Shown here piece after piece: positions 60,425 through 64,000 of a stretch of 64,000 bases of DNA. The notes below the pieces were generated by a model that had not been told where the DNA came from, searched no databases, and saw only the letters and a program-made list of their open reading frames with translations. The first letter of the stretch is position 1. Every line of letters begins with the position of its first letter. Source of the stretch: a bacterium (GTDB lineage: Bacteria > Planctomycetota > Planctomycetia > Pirellulales > Pirellulaceae). Location of the stretch: contig JAUIGN010000048.1 of assembly GCA_030430075.1 (NCBI GenBank), positions 1 to 64,000 on the forward strand. Direction: 5' to 3'. A program made the translations under genes and the position numbers.

Positions 60425-61411
60425 TTACGCAGGGCGAGGCCGCACGAAGACGGTTCGCTCGGCGCAGACATGCAGGCCTGCCGCGGTGTACACCATCAGC
60501 GCGGGGTCGTTTGCGGCATCGACCCCCAGGACCAAGTGACGCCGCCCAAGCCGGGCTGTGAAGTCCTTGGCGTACTCGGTGATCTGCCTTCCCCAACCCC
60601 GTCCGCGGGCGCCCGGAGCGAGGCCCATGTAGACGACCTCCACTCGATCCTCACGCCGCTGGTCGACCAGTAACAGGCAACCCACGTCGGCGTCATTCGA
60701 GCGAGCGAAGAACCAGTGCAAGTGCTGCGTCGGGGCGATCTGCGAATAGCCGTCCAGGACATCCGCGGGCTGGCGCACCCCGTTCAAGGCGGGGATGTCG
60801 AGCGTCTGCTGGTAGGTTCGTTCGATCACGGCGACCATCCGCTGGGTCTGCGCATGGTTGAACGGGACAAGCTCGAACGGAAGGCCCGAGGGACCGTCTG
60901 CGGGGGTAAGGTAAGCCGGCCGGTGATTCGCCGGAGCCCCGATCTCGCAGGCCATTGACAAGAGCCTGGCCGCTGGTTGAAAACCGTGACGTCGTAGGTG
61001 CGCCGTCAGTTCTGCCCCGCGAGCATCCTGTTCGTCGTTGGCCGGCAAGACCGCCTGGGCCAGATCGATTTCGTAGTTGACCAGGCGCCGGTCCACCTCC
61101 AGCATGAGGCGGGAGGCGGTCGCCGCTGGTTCGGCCGGAACCAAACGGGGCGGCCAGACGACGGCCACTTTCCCCGGCGCCGGTTGCACCCACGCCGCGC
61201 CGACGACGCGCCGGCCCCGCTGGGCGATCAGCAGGTCCGCGAAGCATGGATCGGCGCCACCCGCCGACGCCAGCGCCGGATCATTCGCAGCGACTCCTTC
61301 CAGGATCGCCTCACTACGGTGGCCACTGGTTGGCGGCACCAGCAGTTGGAGAGCCTCTGACCGCAACTCGGCCACCGCTGTCGTAATCGTAACTCTTGGG
61401 TCCGCATCCAA
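60425..61411 (-). CDS. GNAT-family N-acetyltransferase with two GNAT halves
   Basis: A 328-residue protein. The C-terminal half has the acetyl-CoA-binding GNAT motif with VVYMGLAPGARGRGWGRQI near 260-280 and a following YAKDFTARLGRRHLVLGVDA. The N-terminal half (about 1-160) has a diverged GNAT-like pattern, with AWVQPAPGKVAVVWPPRL and a possible core without a clear acetyl-CoA loop, like the mycothiol-synthase architecture. The substrate is unknown. It lies on the minus strand upstream of a dispersed repeat. Confidence 0.82.
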   Translation of the reverse strand: MDADPRVTITTAVAELRSEALQLLVPPTSGHRSEAILEGVAANDPALASAGGADPCFADLLIAQRGRRVVGAAWVQPAPGKVAVVWPPRLVPAEPAATASRLMLEVDRRLVNYEIDLAQAVLPANDEQDARGAELTAHLRRHGFQPAARLLSMACEIGAPANHRPAYLTPADGPSGLPFELVPFNHAQTQRMVAVIERTYQQTLDIPALNGVRQPADVLDGYSQIAPTQHLHWFFARSNDADVGCLLLVDQRREDRVEVVYMGLAPGARGRGWGRQITEYAKDFTARLGRRHLVLGVDAANDPALMVYTAAGLHVCAERTVFVRPRPA

Positions 61412-61940
61412 ATCTCATCCGCCTCACGATCGTATGGGGAGAACGCAGCGGCACGATTCGCTGCCAATTGGACGGCCGGCTCCGCCCAGGTTGTCAGGCT
61501 GTTACCTTTGCAGGATGATAGGCACCGGCGTTGGCTCGGCGCGGTTCGAGTACCGCTCGGCGCGGGTCTCCAGCACGGCTCGGCGCGGTTCGAGTACCGC
61601 TCGGCGCGGGTCTCCAGCACCGCTCGGCGTGGTTCGAGTACCGCTCGGCGCGGGTCTCCAGCACGGCTCGGCGCGGTTCGAGTACCGCTCGGCGCGGGTC
61701 TCCAGCACGGCTCGGCGCGGTTCGAGTACCGCTCGGCGCGGGTCTCCGACCCCGCCGAAACCACCGACCGAAGGTCTCCAATCCCCCTCGCGTTTGCTAC
61801 CCTGTTTGCTACCCTATGGCCCACGTCGTTGAAATTGAATGAGTGGTCACAAGCATCGAGGGCCGGGGTTTACTTCGCGGGCGGCGGTCGACCATTCGTC
61901 CCCAGACCTGCCTCGTTGGTTTTCTTTTCTACCATAAGGG
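61412..61940. other. Divergent intergenic region, 529 bp, with the 44-bp repeat array
   Basis: It lies between the GNAT gene (minus) and a small unknown gene (plus). The repeat array at 61535-61780 fills its middle. The rest has no recognised feature. Confidence 0.55.
61535..61780 (-). repeat. Minisatellite of five 44-bp compound units with conserved core, locus 3
   Basis: Compound 44-bp units start at 61535, 61579, 61623, 61667 and 61711. Each has a CTCGGCGCGGTTCGAGTACC half and a CTCGGCGCGGGTCTCCAGCA half. The fifth unit runs into the core at 61741-61780 (ACCGACCGAAGGTCTCC). Read on the minus strand the core comes first. This is the same family as loci 14222-14345 and 19899-20098. Confidence 0.9.
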
Positions 61941-62366
61941 ATGAGTTTTTTCGTGGCGAGCGACTTTTCTAATTTGGAAATCAGGGCGGAATCTTCCGAC
62001 CTCGATGAAGACCAGTTTGTCAGCCTCTGGAACCTGGCGGCGGCGACCGTGGGGGGCGACGCAACGCTGGCGAGAAATCTGGCCAGCAAGTTCCTGGGGT
62101 TTCTCTGCAAGCACCGGTACGGTTTGCTGACGGCCAGCCCGATGGATGTGAAGTACCTTGACGAGTGGTTTGAACGGGACAATTCGCTGCTCTTCGACTG
62201 GAAGCCGGAGAGCGACAAGGTGGACGTGGTGGCCCAGCACGTTCACGTGCCCCTGGACCACTTTCGCAAGTTCCTGGTCGACCACAAATTTCAAGGGGAC
62301 AAGAATTACAGTCCCCGGCGGGCGGACCGCGTGGACTGGTTCACCAACGATTGGAATGTGGGTTAG
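61941..62366 (+). CDS. Small hypothetical protein
   Basis: A 141-residue soluble protein, ATG at 61941 (a GTG at 61953 is possible). Its composition is protein-like: FVSLWNLAAATVGGDATLA, then FLGFLCKHRYGLLTAS and VHVPLDHFRKFLVDHKF. I do not recognise a family or function. An AAGGG lies directly upstream of the ATG. The opposite-strand frame is less protein-like. Confidence 0.7.
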   Translation: MSFFVASDFSNLEIRAESSDLDEDQFVSLWNLAAATVGGDATLARNLASKFLGFLCKHRYGLLTASPMDVKYLDEWFERDNSLLFDWKPESDKVDVVAQHVHVPLDHFRKFLVDHKFQGDKNYSPRRADRVDWFTNDWNVG

Positions 62367-62610
62367 CGACTGGCGTTGCAACATCCTCGCAAGGTGCGCG
62401 CCGGTTTCGCTCGCGACAGGCGAATCTCGGCAGACGTTCCTTCGCCAGTCCCTCGGTCATGCAGCGCATGCCGTCATGCGGTTTGAGAGGGGGCGGGAAG
62501 GAGTCATCAACGACTCCCCACGCATCCGGCCGCTGACTTGGCGAAGATTGTTCTCGCTGCGTTTCTTGGCGGCCGAGCCTGGACCGGCGCCGTCAGCGGA
62601 GCTACGTCGG

Positions 62611-63360
62611 TCACCAGGCGCGGTTGGTGCGGTGCTGTTGCACGATGGATGCGGACTGGGCGCTGAGTTGAAAACCGTCCCCTGGGCGGTTCAATTCGAG
62701 CAGAATCTCCAGCCTTGAATGGGGCATGTTGGCCCGAATCACCGGCGCCAGCGCGACGCGCAGCACGTTGACCGGCCGTCCGTTCCAGCGCGCGACGTGG
62801 ATGCTGCCGGCGAGCTGCGGGTCAGGCTCAAGCTGGTAGACGCGGGAGACAAAGTCGACCAGTTTCCGCTCGTCACCCGTTACTCCATGCAACGTAATCC
62901 GCCGCAACTGGTGCTGGCCGTCGAAGTAATACGTCAGTGAACCGGCCAGATCGTCGAATTGCGTGCCGGTGACGACCGGCACGCGGAGCCCTTCCCATCC
63001 TTGTTCAGCGCGGACGGTTGAGACGCGACTCCAATGTTCGGTCACCCACCGCGGGGTGACGTCGAACCGCAGGACCGTTTCCAGGTCGCTGGTGGCAGGA
63101 CCTGTGAGGGTCGGCGTCGCGATCTGGGGCAGGTTGCCGGGCCCGGCGGTACCGGCCATGGGCAGACGTGAAGTTATCGGCACTTCCTGCGGCCCGTCGC
63201 CGTGGCCTGTCAGCCAACTGCGGCTGGTCGATCCCGCCTGATCCAACCAGCCTTGCACGTTGTGCTGGAGATCCTCACTCCGGGGCGCGTGGTGCCAGAC
63301 GAACGGCGCACCGACGGCCGTGCCCAGCAGCACGCCCATTCGCATCGATTTTCCAAGCAT
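62611..63360 (-). CDS. Uncharacterised protein with an N-terminal hydrophobic segment
   Basis: A 249-residue protein starting MLGKSMRMGVLLGTAVGAP, a possible signal or anchor. A Pro/Ala/Gly-rich region (about 40-95) is followed by a compact domain with VLRFDVTPRWVTEHWSRVST, VVTGTQFDDLAGSLTYYFD and LRRITLHGVTGDERKLVDF. This looks like a planctomycete-specific family, but I cannot name a function. It is on the minus strand, 203 bp from the next gene. Confidence 0.78.
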   Translation of the reverse strand: MLGKSMRMGVLLGTAVGAPFVWHHAPRSEDLQHNVQGWLDQAGSTSRSWLTGHGDGPQEVPITSRLPMAGTAGPGNLPQIATPTLTGPATSDLETVLRFDVTPRWVTEHWSRVSTVRAEQGWEGLRVPVVTGTQFDDLAGSLTYYFDGQHQLRRITLHGVTGDERKLVDFVSRVYQLEPDPQLAGSIHVARWNGRPVNVLRVALAPVIRANMPHSRLEILLELNRPGDGFQLSAQSASIVQQHRTNRAW

Positions 63361-63563
63361 GGCGGTCTCCTGCTGCGGATCCCAAACTGGTCCAATTCAG
63401 AAGATCGACATTGCCGCCACCGGAACTTGCCACTTGTGATCGGGCGCGCCAGGAATCGCACAGGCGGACCCGGCGAGGTAGCGGGTACAAGCGGCATAAG
63501 AATCGTACCGGGAATAACTGTCACAGGTGGCGGCTTTCGCGACACGAAAACCGGGCCGCCCGT

Positions 63564-63977
63564 TCAGACGCTGCCAAACAGCTCGCCCAGCCGTTCCTGG
63601 GAAACGTTCAAGAGCGACGCCGCATACTCTTCGTCCGAATAGTAAGCATCACGCTCGTTGGCCAGTTCGAATCCCAGCGACTCCAGCATGCGTTCTGCCT
63701 GCTCGCTTGGGTAACGCCGTTCAAGGTGGCGGAGAAAATGGAGAAAGTCTTCATCGGCGAGGGCTTCCGGGACGGAATCCCAGCGTCCGATCAGATGGTG
63801 CGGGTTGTGTTCCAGGACGAGCTGCCGACAATAGGCGGCGATGCGGTTCAGACTGCCATAGGCGGCGGCAACCGCGGCCAGGACGAGAAAGCGGACGCGA
63901 ACCTCGGGCCGCTGACGCGCGCCGCTGGCACGAGCCAGGTGCAAGTATCTCGCCAAGAGTTCCATCGAGGGCACCAT
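63564..63977 (-). CDS. Small hypothetical protein
   Basis: A 137-residue helical protein, MVPSMELLARYLHLARASG at the start, with VLAAVAAAYGSLNRIAAYCRQLVL and later DEDFLHFLRHLERRYPSEQ. I do not recognise a function; the helical pattern is regular. A second ATG at 63965 is an alternative start. Confidence 0.7.
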   Translation of the reverse strand: MVPSMELLARYLHLARASGARQRPEVRVRFLVLAAVAAAYGSLNRIAAYCRQLVLEHNPHHLIGRWDSVPEALADEDFLHFLRHLERRYPSEQAERMLESLGFELANERDAYYSDEEYAASLLNVSQERLGELFGSV

Positions 63978-64000
63978 TCTCTCATCATCCCTGCACGCGG

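Noticed and set aside
61535..61780. Protein-coding repeat (RRAVLETRAERYSNRAEP-type translation)
   Set aside because: Several frames on both strands are open through the array because the repeat unit lacks stops; no start or conserved domain supports translation.

Overview
The window is GC-rich chromosomal DNA, most likely from a planctomycete of the Pirellulales type. This is inferred from protein families and fusions seen here: a giant fused ResB-CcsA cytochrome c biogenesis protein, a Ser/Thr kinase of planctomycete layout fused to Hsp70, a FlgM-like protein beside Fur, a stand-alone SAM-hydroxide-adenosyltransferase C-domain, several proteins of planctomycete type without known function, and two families of dispersed intergenic repeats. 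I see no rRNA, tRNA, CRISPR array, transposase, integrase or prophage. It reads as core chromosome with a few unusual genes.

Layout. 0-4 kb: flgM-fur, a BASS-type transporter and aroC. 4-13 kb: a minus-strand run of a small membrane-anchored protein, a helix-turn-helix/acidic-repeat/membrane protein, a lipoprotein, the ResB-CcsA fusion and an unknown protein. 13.7-19 kb: queD, then three overlapping genes for an ExbB/TolQ-like channel and two ExbD-like coiled-coil partners. 19-27 kb (minus): class I amidotransferase, bioA, two SAM-hydroxide-transferase-related genes, gatB, gatA, gatC and rpmB. 27.7-35.6 kb: a cysteine-less thioredoxin-fold protein, an IMPase-family phosphatase, an Rrf2 regulator, lspA with a DksA-like gene, thrC, dapB, a small zinc-ribbon-like protein and a ROK protein. 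35.6-42 kb (minus): gmhA, an LplT-like transporter, thiC and the kinase-Hsp70 fusion. 42.6-50 kb: leuC, leuD, a secreted beta-propeller-like protein, an M13 peptidase, bioB (minus) and a PSP1-domain protein. 50-64 kb: an OLD-like ATPase/TOPRIM protein whose Walker motifs are degenerate, coupled to a gamma-carbonic-anhydrase-like gene; an amidase; a sigma-factor-like protein with an N-terminal hydrophobic segment; two tandem GTPases; dnaA; a GNAT protein; and three unknown proteins.

How genes work together. Amino-acid and cofactor synthesis is spread over the window (aroC, thrC, dapB, leuCD, a possible hisN, bioA, bioB, thiC, queD) rather than gathered in one operon. GatCAB plus L28 form one translation cluster. 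The most unusual items are the kinase-Hsp70 fusion, the ExbB/ExbD-like operon, the degenerate OLD-like protein, and the intergenic repeats. The repeats fall into three classes: a conserved core with attached minisatellites at three loci with constant polarity; short 14-15 bp triplets placed between divergent genes at three loci; and an element with inverted-repeat-like ends at three loci.
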